From contig DASZOL010000107.1 in the NCBI GenBank assembly GCA_035550795.1, positions 1 through 64,000 on the forward strand: a stretch of DNA of 64,000 nucleotides. Direction: 5' to 3'. Below the pieces are notes generated by a model, which worked only from the letters and a program-made list of their open reading frames with translations, had not been told where the DNA came from and ran no database searches. Below, in pieces: positions 11,020-20,870 of this stretch; within the stretch, counting starts at the first letter, position 1; each line of letters opens with the position of its first letter. This stretch comes from DASRDR01 sp035550795. GTDB lineage: Bacteria > Methylomirabilota > Methylomirabilia > Rokubacteriales > DASRDR01. The position numbers and the translations under genes were made by a program.

Positions 11020-11208
11020 TTACTCCGGCGCCTTGGGCATGAGGATCCAGAGGACCACATAGACGATGATCCCGGGAAAGGCGGCGGAGAGCACCGAGAC
11101 GACCACGTAGAGAATCCGCACGACCGTCGGATCCCAGCCGAGCCACTCGGCGATGCCGCCGCAGACACCGGCGATCATCTTGTGCTTCCGCGATCGGTGG
11201 AGAGGCAC
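11020..11208 (-). CDS. PspC domain membrane protein
   Basis: 62 residues: VPLHRSRKHKMIAGVCGGIAEWLGWDPT..., the phage-shock protein C (PspC) domain with its KMIAGVCGGIAEYLG-type motif, followed by one long hydrophobic segment (VRILYVVVSVLSAAFPGIIV) and the conserved end LWILMPK. The GTG at 11208 was chosen because an AGGGAG site lies 7-8 bases upstream and homologues start with this segment. PspC domains sense or respond to inner-membrane stress. It is monocistronic or linked to the DUF4239 gene 104 bp upstream. Confidence 0.85.
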   Translation of the reverse strand: MPLHRSRKHKMIAGVCGGIAEWLGWDPTVVRILYVVVSVLSAAFPGIIVYVVLWILMPKAPE

Positions 11209-11312
11209 GACGGTGCTCCCTTCCCGCCGGGGCCGTGTGACCCGGCCGTGGGGCCACCGTACCACGCCGGTCAGAGGCGCGCATCCCGAGGCGGCCCTGG
11301 CACGTGTACCGC

Positions 11313-12089
11313 TCACTTCATGCTCGCCCGAAGGTCCACGAGCCCCTGATCGAACCGGTCCACCCGTATGAGCCCGACCCGCGGATACTCCAGATCCACG
11401 ATGACGTAGGTGGCGACCGCGATCGTCGCCGCGAAGCCCAGCACGTGGATCCAGCTGCGCGTGCGCCCGCCCGCCATGCCGTAGCCCGCGAGGAGAGCCC
11501 CCGCCAGCGCGAGCGCGCCAAGCATCACGAAGACGATCGTTGGCGGGTGCATCCGCGCGCTGAGGGTTCGAAGCGTCGCGACGTCGAACATCTCATTCAT
11601 CGCCGGCAAGAGCAGCATCCTGGCCGGCGCCCCGGCCTCCGTCCGGCACACCTCGGCCGCCTTGGCCCAGATCTCACCCTGGATTCGCTGGGAGATGGCG
11701 AGCTCCTGCAACGCCGCCTCGAGGTCCGGCAGCTTCCGGTACACCGCCAGCCGCGCATCGACGTACCGCCGGAACCCGTCCCGGATCGCCGGGCGGGCGT
11801 CCGCGGGCAGGAGGTCGGTCCGCAGCCACGCGGTGCCGATCGCGTTGACCTCCTGGGTGATCAGCTGCCGCCGGTTGTCGAACCGGGAGGCCGCCCCGGA
11901 GAAGGTGAACGCGAGCAGCAAGCCGAGCAGGCCGAACACCGAGCCCTCGACCACGCCCAGCCCTGCCCGGGCGCCCTCCGCGTCGTGCGCCAGCCGGCGG
12001 CGGCCGACCCGGCGACCGACCTCCAGGAGCAGGAGCATGCCGACGAACAGAGCGCCGGCGAACACGAGCGCCCACAGCGTGAAGCGCAT
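11313..12089 (-). CDS. DUF4239 (bestrophin-like) membrane protein
   Basis: 258 residues with two N-terminal helices (TLWALVFAGALFVGMLLLLEVG and GSVFGLLGLLLAFTFSGAAS), a central soluble region and two C-terminal helices. The segment FDNRRQLITQEVNAIGTAWLR is the hallmark of the DUF4239 family, which profile searches relate to bestrophin channels. The start ATG at 12089 has AGGAGAG upstream. Function is unknown; an ion-channel role is only a family-level guess. Confidence 0.8.
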   Translation of the reverse strand: MRFTLWALVFAGALFVGMLLLLEVGRRVGRRRLAHDAEGARAGLGVVEGSVFGLLGLLLAFTFSGAASRFDNRRQLITQEVNAIGTAWLRTDLLPADARPAIRDGFRRYVDARLAVYRKLPDLEAALQELAISQRIQGEIWAKAAEVCRTEAGAPARMLLLPAMNEMFDVATLRTLSARMHPPTIVFVMLGALALAGALLAGYGMAGGRTRSWIHVLGFAATIAVATYVIVDLEYPRVGLIRVDRFDQGLVDLRASMK

Positions 12090-12557
12090 GGCTCTCTCCT
12101 ATCCCCTGAGGACTGGAACGGCGCCGTCTTCATCGTAGACGAGAACACGGGCAACCAGATCGACGGTCCACCCCACATGATGCCTCCGCAGGAGAGCGCC
12201 CTGCCGAACGCAGGGTACTGGGGGTGGCTGACCTGCGACAACGTCCCGATCGCGCAGTGGCTCGGCGAGGGGGCCCCGACTCGTCCTTCCAGACCCCCTG
12301 GCGCTGGAGAGCCGCCTGGCGCCCGCGGCCTCTCCGTCGTTTGACGCCCACCGGCGGCGGGCCTACACTGGCGCCGCGCGTGCAGGTGCTCGATCCTGGT
12401 CTCTGCTCGAGAGGATGACGATGGGGCTGCTCCACCCGCGGGACTCGGTGACGGCGCCCACGACCCTGCGCCCGCCGCCGCAGCGCGGGCGGACGGATAC
12501 GCCGATCGCGGAGCACCGACGCCTCACCGGCCGGACCCCGCCTGAGCGCCCGTCCAG
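12090..12557. other. Intergenic region with one coding-like fragment
   Basis: About 470 bp between divergent genes. On the plus strand, 12108-12280 reads EDWNGAVFIVDENTG...GYWGWLTCDNVPIAQWLGEG, which looks more protein-like than the Arg/Pro-rich noise around it but has no start codon or ribosome site and no upstream partner. It may be the tail of a lost gene. The rest must contain the promoter of the cyclase gene at 12558. Confidence 0.35.
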
Positions 12558-15500
12558 GTGATCGAGCCTTCCCGCGATCGCGGCGCTTCGTCCGTCCCGC
12601 CCGCGGAAGCCGAGACAGGTCTCGAGCGTCCCGGCGAGGGCGACGCGGCCGGGTGGCTGCCGGACGGCCCTCCGGCGCACGGCCCTCCCTTCCCGGAGCC
12701 GAGCGAGGAGCGGAAGGTCGTATCGATTCTGTTCGTCGACCTGGTCGGCTTCGCCGCCCGATCGGATCGCGCCGATCCGGAGGACATCCGGGCCACGCTC
12801 CGGCCCTACTACACCTGCGTCCGGCGAGAGCTCGTGCGGTGGGGCGGCACCGTGGAGAAGTTCATCGGCGATGCCGTCATGGCCGCCTTCGGCGCTCCCG
12901 TGGCTCGCGAGGACGACGCCGAGCGGGCGGTGCGGGCCGCCCTTCGCGTCGTCCACGCGGTCGAAGAGCTGAACGCGGCTGAGCCTGGGCTCGAATTGGC
13001 CCTCCGGGCCGCCGTGACCACCGGGGAGGCGATCGTCGCGCGGGGGGCCAGGACGGTGGGAGGTGGGGGCGTCGCGGCAGGCGACGTGGTCAACACGGCA
13101 GCCCGTCTCCAGGCGATCGCGCCCGTCGGAGCGGTGGTGGTGGACGAGGCAACGTATCGGGCGACCCGGCATCTCGTGGACTACGAGGCGATCGATCCGG
13201 TCTCGATCAAGGGAACCGGCGAACCGATCCGCGTGTGGCAGGCCAAGGCCGCCCGCAGTCGATACGGCGCCGATCTCGCGCAGGCGACGCCCGCCCCCTT
13301 CATCGGCCGCAACCACGAGCTGGCGCTTCTGAAGGCCACGTACGCTCGCGCCGCGCGACAGGCCTCGGCGCAGCTCGTCACGGTGACCGGCGAGCCGGGC
13401 GTGGGAAAGAGCCGCCTGGTGCGCGAGTTCCGCGCCTTCGTCGACTGGCAGCCCGAGCACGCGCGCTGGCGGCAAGGCCGATGCCTTCCCTACGGGGACG
13501 GCATCACGTTCTGGGCGTTGGGGGAGATCGTCAAGGGTCAGGCGGGAATCCTGGAATCGGACAGTCCGCAGGAGGCATCCGACAAGCTCACGGCCGCCAT
13601 CGGAGCGATCGTGGAAGACCCCACGGAGCGGGATTGGCTCAAGACCCGGCTGGCCCCCCTCGTCGGGGTGAGCGCTCCTGGCGGCGGGGCGCCGGTGGAG
13701 CGGTCCGAATCGTTCGCCGCCTGGCGGCGTTTCCTCGAGGCCGTCGCGGGTGGCCGACCGCTGGTCCTCGTCCTCGAGGACATGCACTGGGCCGGGGCGG
13801 CGCTGCTCGATTTCGTGGAGTACCTGGTGGACGGAACGGTCAGCCTGCCGCTCCTGGTCGTCTGCACGACGAGGCCCGAGCTCTTCGAGCGCCATCCGGG
13901 CTGGGGCGGGGGGAAGCGGGACTCCACGACCCTCTCGCTCTCGCCCCTCTCGCGCGAGGAGACGAGCCGGTTGATCGCCGCACACCTGTCCGGGGCGGAG
14001 CTTCCCGGTGAGACCCAGGCCGCGCTACTCGACCGAGCGGGCGGCAACCCGCTATACGCGGGGGAGTTCGCCCGCATGCTCGCTGACCGCGGGATGGTCG
14101 AGCGACGGGGTCAGACCGTGCAGCTGGCGGTCGGCGCCGACATCCCGGTCCCCGAGACCGTCCAGGCCGTGATCGCCGCCCGTCTCGACACGCTCCCCGC
14201 CGAGCGGAAGGCGCTCGTTCACGACGCTGCCGTCGTGGGCACCGTCTTCTGGTCGGGTGCGCTGGCCTTCATGAGCGGGCTCGACGAGCCCGCGATCCAG
14301 CAGGGTCTCCGGGCCGTCGCGCGGAAGGAGCTCCTGCGCCCGGTGCGGAGCTCGTCGGTCAAGGGCCAGGTGGAGTATTCGTTCAGGCACCTGCTCATTC
14401 GAGACGTGGCATACCAGCAGATCCCCCGACCGGCGCGGGTGCGCAAACACCGGGCGGCGGCCGCGTGGATCGAGCGCCTCGCCGGGGACCGGGTGACCGA
14501 CCACGCCGAGATCGTCGCCCACCACTACGGGCAGGCGCTTCAGCTCGCGAAGGCCGCCGGCATGGATGACGACACGCACGAGCTCGAGGCCCAGGCCCGG
14601 CGCTTCTTGGTCATGGCCGGGGACCGTGCGCTCGAGTTCGACGCCGGGAAGGCGGAGGCCTTCTACCGGCAGGCGCTCAAGCTTTGCCCCCCGCGTCAGC
14701 GCGACCGGGCGAGGCTGCTCGTGAAGACCGCCGAGGCCGCTCTCGTCCGCGGTGGCCTGTCTGAGGCCCAGCGTGACTTCGAGGAGGCGATCGGCGAGTT
14801 CCGGGCCCAGGGGGAGAGCCTGGGTGCGGGCGAGGCGATGGTGCGCCTGGCCAGAACGTACTGGTTTCGGGGCGAGACGGACCGGAAGCGTGCGCTTCTC
14901 GCGCAGGCGGTCGAGCTGCTCGAGCGAGAGCCGCCCGGGCGTGAGCTTGCCCTCGCCTACACGCACACGGCCGCCGACCACATGGTCGCCAACCGTTCCC
15001 ATGACTGCTCCGTGTGGTCGGAGAAGGCCCTGGCCCTGGCCCTGGAGCTCGGGCTCGACGCCGAGGCCATCCGGGCGCGTCAGCTCCGGGGCCTGGCGCG
15101 ATGTCAGCTGAGCGACGTGGCCGGAGGTCTCGCCGACCTCCGGGAAGCGCTTCGCCTCAGCCTCGACCGCGGGCTGGGCAACGAGACGATCCGGTCTTAC
15201 GGAAACCTCGGCGACTGGGTCTGGGTGGCCGAGAGCCCGGCCCGGGGCCTCGACATCAAGCGGGCGGGGATAGACTTTGGAGAGCGGCGCGGGCTGGCCC
15301 TCCCCGTCATGTGGGCCCGAGCCGAGACCCTGTGGCCGCTGTTCGACCTCGGGCAATGGGACGAGCTGCTGCGCATCGCCCAGGACCTGACCGACCGGGA
15401 CCGGCGACAGGGCGGGGGTCTGGTCGCGGTCGTCGCGCTCACCTACATGGCGTACGTGCTCGTGTATCGCGCGGAGCTGGAACGGGCCCATGCCCTCGCG

Positions 15501-16055
15501 GAGGAGTTCCTGCCGCGCGCCCGGGAGATCCGGGACCCGCAGGTCCTCGTCCCGGCCGTGGCCGTCGTCGCGCTGATCGAGCAGGCCCGCGGCAACCGGT
15601 CGGCGGCCGTTCGGCTGATCGAGGAGCTCGAGGAGGTCACCCGCGATCGGCCGGTGTTTCGAGCCCGCCACCTCCCCGAGGCGCTCCGAGTGTGCGCGGC
15701 GGCGGGCGCACTCCGCCTGGCCGAAGGTCTGCTGGACACCGAGGTGCACCTCGCCGCCCGCCACCGGCACGCCGTGCTGGCGAGCCGGGCCGTGCTCGCG
15801 GAAGCTCAGGGCAAGCGTGATGCGGCGAGCGCGATCTATGGCGAGGCGGCGGAGCACTGGGCGGACTACGGCTTCGCGTTGGAGCACGGCCAGGCCGCGC
15901 TGGGGGCGGGCCGCTGTCTCGTCGCCGCGGGCCGGCCCCGCGAGGCGGTGCCCCGGCTGGTCGAGGCACGCGAGGCATTCGACGCGCTCGGGGCCGGGCC
16001 CCTGCTCGCCGAGGCCGACCGCATCCTCGCGCAGGCCGGGGGCGAGGCCTCGTGA
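12558..16055 (+). CDS. Class III nucleotidyl cyclase - AAA ATPase - TPR signalling protein (copy 1)
   Basis: 1165 residues. An adenylate/guanylate cyclase domain lies at about 50-225: metal-binding Asp61 and Asp105, Lys101 in EKFIGDAVMA, and GDVVNTAARLQ giving Asp176, Asn179 and Arg183, so all catalytic positions are present. An AAA_16-type NTPase follows with Walker A GEPGVGKS (278-285) and Walker B PLVLVLEDMHW. The C-terminal half (about 650-1165) is helical and TPR-like. This architecture is common in Actinobacteria and soil bacteria as a large sensory cyclase, with effector unknown. The start is GTG at 12558; residues 1-45 are low complexity, so a later start is possible. A paralogue follows 77 bp downstream. 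Confidence 0.9.
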   Translation: MIEPSRDRGASSVPPAEAETGLERPGEGDAAGWLPDGPPAHGPPFPEPSEERKVVSILFVDLVGFAARSDRADPEDIRATLRPYYTCVRRELVRWGGTVEKFIGDAVMAAFGAPVAREDDAERAVRAALRVVHAVEELNAAEPGLELALRAAVTTGEAIVARGARTVGGGGVAAGDVVNTAARLQAIAPVGAVVVDEATYRATRHLVDYEAIDPVSIKGTGEPIRVWQAKAARSRYGADLAQATPAPFIGRNHELALLKATYARAARQASAQLVTVTGEPGVGKSRLVREFRAFVDWQPEHARWRQGRCLPYGDGITFWALGEIVKGQAGILESDSPQEASDKLTAAIGAIVEDPTERDWLKTRLAPLVGVSAPGGGAPVERSESFAAWRRFLEAVAGGRPLVLVLEDMHWAGAALLDFVEYLVDGTVSLPLLVVCTTRPELFERHPGWGGGKRDSTTLSLSPLSREETSRLIAAHLSGAELPGETQAALLDRAGGNPLYAGEFARMLADRGMVERRGQTVQLAVGADIPVPETVQAVIAARLDTLPAERKALVHDAAVVGTVFWSGALAFMSGLDEPAIQQGLRAVARKELLRPVRSSSVKGQVEYSFRHLLIRDVAYQQIPRPARVRKHRAAAAWIERLAGDRVTDHAEIVAHHYGQALQLAKAAGMDDDTHELEAQARRFLVMAGDRALEFDAGKAEAFYRQALKLCPPRQRDRARLLVKTAEAALVRGGLSEAQRDFEEAIGEFRAQGESLGAGEAMVRLARTYWFRGETDRKRALLAQAVELLEREPPGRELALAYTHTAADHMVANRSHDCSVWSEKALALALELGLDAEAIRARQLRGLARCQLSDVAGGLADLREALRLSLDRGLGNETIRSYGNLGDWVWVAESPARGLDIKRAGIDFGERRGLALPVMWARAETLWPLFDLGQWDELLRIAQDLTDRDRRQGGGLVAVVALTYMAYVLVYRAELERAHALAEEFLPRAREIRDPQVLVPAVAVVALIEQARGNRSAAVRLIEELEEVTRDRPVFRARHLPEALRVCAAAGALRLAEGLLDTEVHLAARHRHAVLASRAVLAEAQGKRDAASAIYGEAAEHWADYGFALEHGQAALGAGRCLVAAGRPREAVPRLVEAREAFDALGAGPLLAEADRILAQAGGEAS

Positions 16056-16132
16056 TGGCCCCATGGCCCGCCGTGGGCTCGGCGCCGGCGCCCCGGGAGC
16101 ATCGCGCAGGACGGTAGTCGCCCGCCACTGAC

Positions 16133-19100
16133 ATGGCCGAAGAGCGCCGCATCGTGACCGTGCTGTTCGCCGACATGACGGGCGCGACCGCGCTCGGCGA
16201 GACCCGCGATCCCGAGGACGTTCGCGCCCTCCTGACGCGCTACTACAGCATCGCGAGCGAGGTGGTCAACGCGCACGGCGGCACCCTCGAGAAGTTCATC
16301 GGCGACGCCGTGATGGCGGTCTTCGGGCTCCCCCAGGCGCACGGCGACGACGCCGAGCGCGCGATGTCGGCGGCGCTCGAGATCCGCGACCGCGTCCGGG
16401 CGGACCCGAAGCTCGGACCGCAGCAGGCGCTGCGAATCGGGGTGAACACCGGGGAAGTGGTCGCCACCCGCGACGACGCGGCCAGCGACTTCCTCATCAC
16501 CGGCGACGCCGTGAACGTCGCCGCGCGCCTGCAGCAGGCCGCCGAGGCGTGGTCCATCCTGTGCGGCGAGCGGACTGCCCGGGCGGCCCGGGACCGCTTC
16601 ACCCTGGGCCGTTCGAGCGAGATCGACGTCAAGGGCAAGCGGCTGCCGGTCCAGGCGCTCCCGCTCCTCGGGCGAGCGGCCGACGCCCCGCCGTCCCGCT
16701 ATCCGCTCATCGGCCGGGAAGACGACCTGGCGCAGCTCGAGCTGGTCGCCCGGCGGGCCTTCACCGACCGCCGCCCCTTCCTGGTGAGCCTCATCGCGCC
16801 CGCCGGCACCGGCAAGACCCGCCTGGTGGAGGAGCTTCTCCATCGCCTGCCCGCCGTGTCGCCCGACGCCACGGTGGCGATCGCGCAGTGTCTCCCGTAC
16901 GGTCAGCGCGTCACCTACTGGCCGCTCCGCGCCGTGCTGATCCGGCTCGTCGGCTTGAAGGAGGACGCCGCGCCGGAAGCCGTCCGGGAGGCGATCCGCG
17001 GATGGCTTCACGACCACGGCGTCGAATCGCCCGAGCGGGCGACGGACCTTCTCGCGGCGACGATCGGCGCTGGTGAGCCGGAGGTCATCGACCGGGCCGC
17101 CCTCTTCGCCGCCTGGCGCACGGCCATCGAGGCGGCAGCGCGGCGGTCGCCGCTCGTTCTGGTGTTCGAGGACTTGCACTGGTCGAGCGACAGCCTCCTC
17201 GATCTCGTGGAGTTCATCGTGCAGCCCCGGGGCGACGCGGCGGTGCTCATGATCGCCCTCACCCGTCCGGAGCTGCTGGATCGGCGCCCGGCGTGGGGAG
17301 GAGGCCGGCGAAACTACGTCGCCATGTCCCTGGAGGCCCTGAACGACGATTCGGTCGCGGAGCTGGTGCGTCACATGCTCGGCTCGACCGCGCCGCAGAT
17401 CGTCGAGCGTGTCGTGGCCCGCGCCGAGGGCAATCCCTTCTTCGCGGGTGAGATCGCGCAGTCGCTCAGGGAGCGGGTCCTCTCGCTGGGCGACGTCGCG
17501 GCGGTCGAGCATGCGCTGGCCGCGCTCCCCGACACGATCCAGGCGACGATCCTGGCCCGGCTCGACCTCCTCGAGCCCGCGGAGCGGCGGCTCTTGCAGC
17601 TCGGCGCGGTGTTCGGCCGGGCGTTCCGGGCGGCCGGCATCGCGGCGCTGGGCCCGGACCTCGCGCCTGACAGCGACGCTCTGGCGGATCGGCTCGTCCA
17701 GAAGGACCTCATCCGGCCCTCGGCCGGGGACAGCTTCGCCTTCCGCCACATCCTGATCCGTGAGGTCGCCTACCAGACGCTGCTCCGCGCGGAGCGGGCG
17801 GACCTGCACGCGGCGGCCGCCCGCTGGCTCGAAGGGCTCGCCGGCGGCCGAGAGGATGCGCTCGCCGAGCTGATCGCCTATCACTTTCGCGAGGCGGCCA
17901 CCCTCGCGAGCGCGGCGCGGACCCCACCGCTCGACGCCGTCGAGATTCGGCGAAAGGCCGTGGGCTGGCTCAAGCGCGCGGCCGACGTCGCTGCCGCTGC
18001 CGCCGCCACCGCCGAGGCGGCCCGGCACCTGCGGGCGGCGATCGAGCTGGCGGCGACCGAGGATCTCCCGGAGCTCCAGGAGCGCCTCGGAGACGTGTCC
18101 GGAGGGGACGCGGGAGCGGAGGCTTACCGGGCCGCGCTGTCACTCTGCCGGGAGCTGGGCCGGCCGCCCGATCAGGAATTGCGCATCCTGGGCAGCCTCC
18201 TCACGCGGTACATGCGTTTCCAGGGCACGGTCGGGGATCGGCCGTCCGAGGAGGAGATCCAGCGGCTCCGCGCGGACGGCCGGGCCCTGCTCCCCCGGGC
18301 CCGCGATGAGCGGGCCATCGCCAGCTTCCTCGTCGCCGACGGGTTCTACCCGTTCTGGCGCGGGGCGCAGGCGACGGTGGCGGATATCGCCGAAGCCGAG
18401 GCGAGCACGGGACGCGGTCTGGCGATCGCCGACCGCCTCGACGATCCCCGCCTCCGGAGCGCCGCGCTCGACGCGCTCACCTGCTGCGCGCAGGCGCGCG
18501 GGGCGTGGATGCAGTCCCGGCACTTCGCCCAGCAGCGTCTCGCCTTCGAGGATCGCCTCGATCTCCACGAGCGCCTCGACGCCCACACGATGGTGGCGTG
18601 GGCGTCCGCGCTCCTGGGCGACCTCGCCCAGGTGGACCGCGCGACCGCCGCCGCCCTGGGTCTGTTCCAGTCCGGGCAGGTGCACTGGTGGGGGCTCCAC
18701 TCGGCGTCCTGGCGGGCGTATGCCCTGACCCTCCTCGGGCGGTGGGACGAAGCGCTCGCCGTCGCCGAGCACGCCCGCAAGATCTGGGCCGAGGGTGGGC
18801 TCATCCCGGCGGCGTACTGCGTGCATGGCTTCATGGCCGCCCTCGACGTCGGACGGGCACGTCATGACAGCCAGCTCGTCGACCGGTATCGCTCGGTGCT
18901 CGACGAGATCCTGAGGCACTTTGCGGCGGACTCCCTGTTCGGGCGATTGCGCCCGTACGGCCGCGGAGATCTCGAAGCGCTGGACGCGGAGCTGGTCCGG
19001 GGCTTCGGAACGGTCCCGCGCGCGCGCCAGCAACTGGTGGAGCGCACGCTCTCGCTGTGCGCCGACCTCGAGCACGTGCTCCCACCCGACAGGATCCGGC

Positions 19101-19387
19101 CCATCGTGGACAGCGCCGCCGCCGACGGCCTGAAGCTCCTGGAGGCCCAGGCGCGACGGGCGCTCGGCATCGCGCTGCGAGACGCCGCCGAGCTCACGCG
19201 CGCCCTCGGCATCTTCGAGGAGGCCCGCGCCGCCCCCTACGCCGCGCGAGTCCGCTGCGAGCGGGCCCTCCTCACGGGCGACCAGGCCGAGCTCGAGGCC
19301 GGCATGCACATCCTCGAGGCGCTGGGCGACCTCGACCAGCTTGCCCGGGTGGAGCGCGCGCGCGGCAAGCGTCAGGGCTCGCCGTGA
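16133..19387 (+). CDS. Class III nucleotidyl cyclase - AAA ATPase - TPR signalling protein (copy 2)
   Basis: 1084 residues, paralogous to the upstream gene. The cyclase domain lies at the very N-terminus (MAEERRIVTVLFADMTG): Asp14, Lys54, Asp58, then GDAVNVAARLQ with Asp125, Asn128 and Arg132, so it should be active. The ATPase has Walker A APAGTGKT (222-229) and Walker B PLVLVFEDLHW. A long helical repeat region makes up the second half. The cyclase copies share blocks such as EKFIGDAVMA and the GGTLEKF region, but most of the C-terminal half has diverged, implying an old duplication. It may be cotranscribed with the first copy. Confidence 0.9.
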   Translation: MAEERRIVTVLFADMTGATALGETRDPEDVRALLTRYYSIASEVVNAHGGTLEKFIGDAVMAVFGLPQAHGDDAERAMSAALEIRDRVRADPKLGPQQALRIGVNTGEVVATRDDAASDFLITGDAVNVAARLQQAAEAWSILCGERTARAARDRFTLGRSSEIDVKGKRLPVQALPLLGRAADAPPSRYPLIGREDDLAQLELVARRAFTDRRPFLVSLIAPAGTGKTRLVEELLHRLPAVSPDATVAIAQCLPYGQRVTYWPLRAVLIRLVGLKEDAAPEAVREAIRGWLHDHGVESPERATDLLAATIGAGEPEVIDRAALFAAWRTAIEAAARRSPLVLVFEDLHWSSDSLLDLVEFIVQPRGDAAVLMIALTRPELLDRRPAWGGGRRNYVAMSLEALNDDSVAELVRHMLGSTAPQIVERVVARAEGNPFFAGEIAQSLRERVLSLGDVAAVEHALAALPDTIQATILARLDLLEPAERRLLQLGAVFGRAFRAAGIAALGPDLAPDSDALADRLVQKDLIRPSAGDSFAFRHILIREVAYQTLLRAERADLHAAAARWLEGLAGGREDALAELIAYHFREAATLASAARTPPLDAVEIRRKAVGWLKRAADVAAAAAATAEAARHLRAAIELAATEDLPELQERLGDVSGGDAGAEAYRAALSLCRELGRPPDQELRILGSLLTRYMRFQGTVGDRPSEEEIQRLRADGRALLPRARDERAIASFLVADGFYPFWRGAQATVADIAEAEASTGRGLAIADRLDDPRLRSAALDALTCCAQARGAWMQSRHFAQQRLAFEDRLDLHERLDAHTMVAWASALLGDLAQVDRATAAALGLFQSGQVHWWGLHSASWRAYALTLLGRWDEALAVAEHARKIWAEGGLIPAAYCVHGFMAALDVGRARHDSQLVDRYRSVLDEILRHFAADSLFGRLRPYGRGDLEALDAELVRGFGTVPRARQQLVERTLSLCADLEHVLPPDRIRPIVDSAAADGLKLLEAQARRALGIALRDAAELTRALGIFEEARAAPYAARVRCERALLTGDQAELEAGMHILEALGDLDQLARVERARGKRQGSP

Positions 19388-19547
19388 GACGCATTCGACG
19401 CTGAGCGCCCGCCCGTCGCGCCGGCGCGCCCTCGTTCCCATGGTCGAACCGGCCGACCTCGGCTCGACGGGCCCCCCCCCCGGGGGGTCGGCGTCGTCGA
19501 CCTTTGCCTTCGCGGCGAGAGCCTGACCGTGACCGGATGGCTCGCCC

Positions 19548-20273
19548 GTGCGCGTCGATGCTACACTTCCGCCGGAAACGGCCGTGGAGCCCGTCGTCGA
19601 GCCGCTGGCGGTTCTCGCGCGCCACCAGTTCTTCGCGGGGCTGGACGCCGACGCCCTCGCGGCGGTGAGCCGCCGCGCGGTTGTGCGCGTGTATGAGAAG
19701 GACGCGCTCATCTACGTCGAGCGAGAGGCCGTTCCCGGCCTCTACCTCGTGGCGTCCGGACGGGTGCGCGTCTTCAAGGCCTCCGAGACCGGGCGAGAGC
19801 AGGACCTCTTTCACGCCTCGGCCAGCGAGTCCATCAACGAGGCCTCCGCCTTCGACGGCAACCCGACGATGGCCAACGCGCAGGCCACCGAGGCGAGCGT
19901 GCTGGTGCTCATTCGCCGGGAAGAGCTGACCGCGCTCATCCGCGAGTACCCGCAGATCGGAGCCGCGCTCGTGCGCGTGCTGGCGGGCCGGCTCCGGGAA
20001 GTCGGACAGCTGGCCGGCGACCTCTCCCTACGAGACGTGACCTCGCGCATGGCGGGTATCCTGCTCCGCCTCCTGGGCCGCGGCACGGTCGCCCGGCTCC
20101 CGAGCCGGGCCGAGCTGGCCGCGATGATCGGCACGGTCCGGGAGGTGGCGACCCGGGCACTCCGGCAGATCGAGGCCAGCGGCGCGATTCGACTGGAGCA
20201 CCGGTCCGTGGAGGTGCTCGACCGCGCCCTGCTCGAGCAGCTGAGCGGTCAGCGGTGGCCCGGCGTCTCCTGA
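19548..20273 (+). CDS. Crp/Fnr family transcription regulator
   Basis: 241 residues. The cyclic-nucleotide-binding-like barrel spans about 20-140 (HQFFAGLDADALAAVSRRAV, GLYLVASGRVRVFKASETGREQ, NEASAFDG). A long dimer helix (VRVLAGRLREVGQLAGDLSLRDV) leads to a winged helix with recognition region SRAELAAMIGTVREVATRAL. There are no Cys residues, so it is not an Fe-S FNR; the NEASAFDG loop resembles DNR/NnrR-type proteins rather than true cAMP-binding CRP. It starts at GTG 19548; GTG 19584 in the same frame is an alternative. It is 160 bp downstream of the cyclase pair. Confidence 0.85.
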   Translation: MRVDATLPPETAVEPVVEPLAVLARHQFFAGLDADALAAVSRRAVVRVYEKDALIYVEREAVPGLYLVASGRVRVFKASETGREQDLFHASASESINEASAFDGNPTMANAQATEASVLVLIRREELTALIREYPQIGAALVRVLAGRLREVGQLAGDLSLRDVTSRMAGILLRLLGRGTVARLPSRAELAAMIGTVREVATRALRQIEASGAIRLEHRSVEVLDRALLEQLSGQRWPGVS

Positions 20274-20387
20274 CCCGGGGCTACCGAGCGGGCTCTGCCC
20301 GACACACCGGCCCCCCCTGGAGCTGACGCCTTTCCGCGGCCGGGGCCCACGCGAAGGCCCTCGTACGGGGAGGCGGCCGACGCCACC

Positions 20388-20870
20388 TCATAGCGCGTAA
20401 CCGGGGCGAACCAGCCGCGGGAGCGAGACCCAGGGGCCCCGGCGCACCGGCGCCAGCGACCCGCTCTCCGCTCGTGTCGCTGCCTGAAGAGGCGCGACCG
20501 CCAGCCGCTCCGGGAGCGTCTCGGCCAGGACCCGGGAGAGCTCGGTCCTCGGCCCTGGCCCGAGCTGACCAGTCGTGATCCCCGGCTGCGCCCGGCCGAT
20601 GGCTCCATGGAAGGCGCCCCGCCACTGCGCGCACAGAATCGGGTGGACGCGTTCGGCAGTCTCACGAAGCGTCGAAGCCTTGGCGACGAGCACGAGCGTG
20701 TCCCGCAGCCAGCCGGCGGCGAGACACCTCCGGGCCAGCGCGCGGGACGGCCTCTCGACCAGCCGCCGCACCGCGCAGACCCGCGGCAGGCCCGTTCCGC
20801 TCAGGAGCTCACCCGGCTCGATCCAGTTGCACTCCGCGAGAGCGTCCGTCGACGCCATGCCCAGAAGCAC
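20388..20870 (-). CDS. Hypothetical protein, 160 residues
   Basis: The frame shows strong third-position GC bias and balanced amino-acid content (CNWIEPGELLSGTGLPRV, LAAGWLRDTLVLVAKASTL, RGPWVSLPRLVRPGYAL), unlike shadow frames. The length and the W-x-RD-x-LVLV pattern faintly recall small lyase-type barrels such as chorismate lyase, but I cannot support that. The GTG start at 20870 lacks a good ribosome site. It is convergent with the Crp/Fnr gene. Confidence 0.45.
   Translation of the reverse strand: MLLGMASTDALAECNWIEPGELLSGTGLPRVCAVRRLVERPSRALARRCLAAGWLRDTLVLVAKASTLRETAERVHPILCAQWRGAFHGAIGRAQPGITTGQLGPGPRTELSRVLAETLPERLAVAPLQAATRAESGSLAPVRRGPWVSLPRLVRPGYAL

Noticed and set aside
14052..18028. 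Two long minus-strand frames opposite the cyclase genes
   Set aside because: The plus-strand genes have intact catalytic motifs; the antisense frames have none.
19470..19495. C-run/G-run hairpin after the second cyclase gene as a terminator
   Set aside because: Homopolymer-rich, no T-run, and probably a slippery low-complexity stretch rather than a defined stem.
19548..20273. Direct link between the Crp/Fnr gene and the 54650 palindrome
   Set aside because: Kept only as a test; they are 34 kb apart and many Crp/Fnr proteins share such sites.
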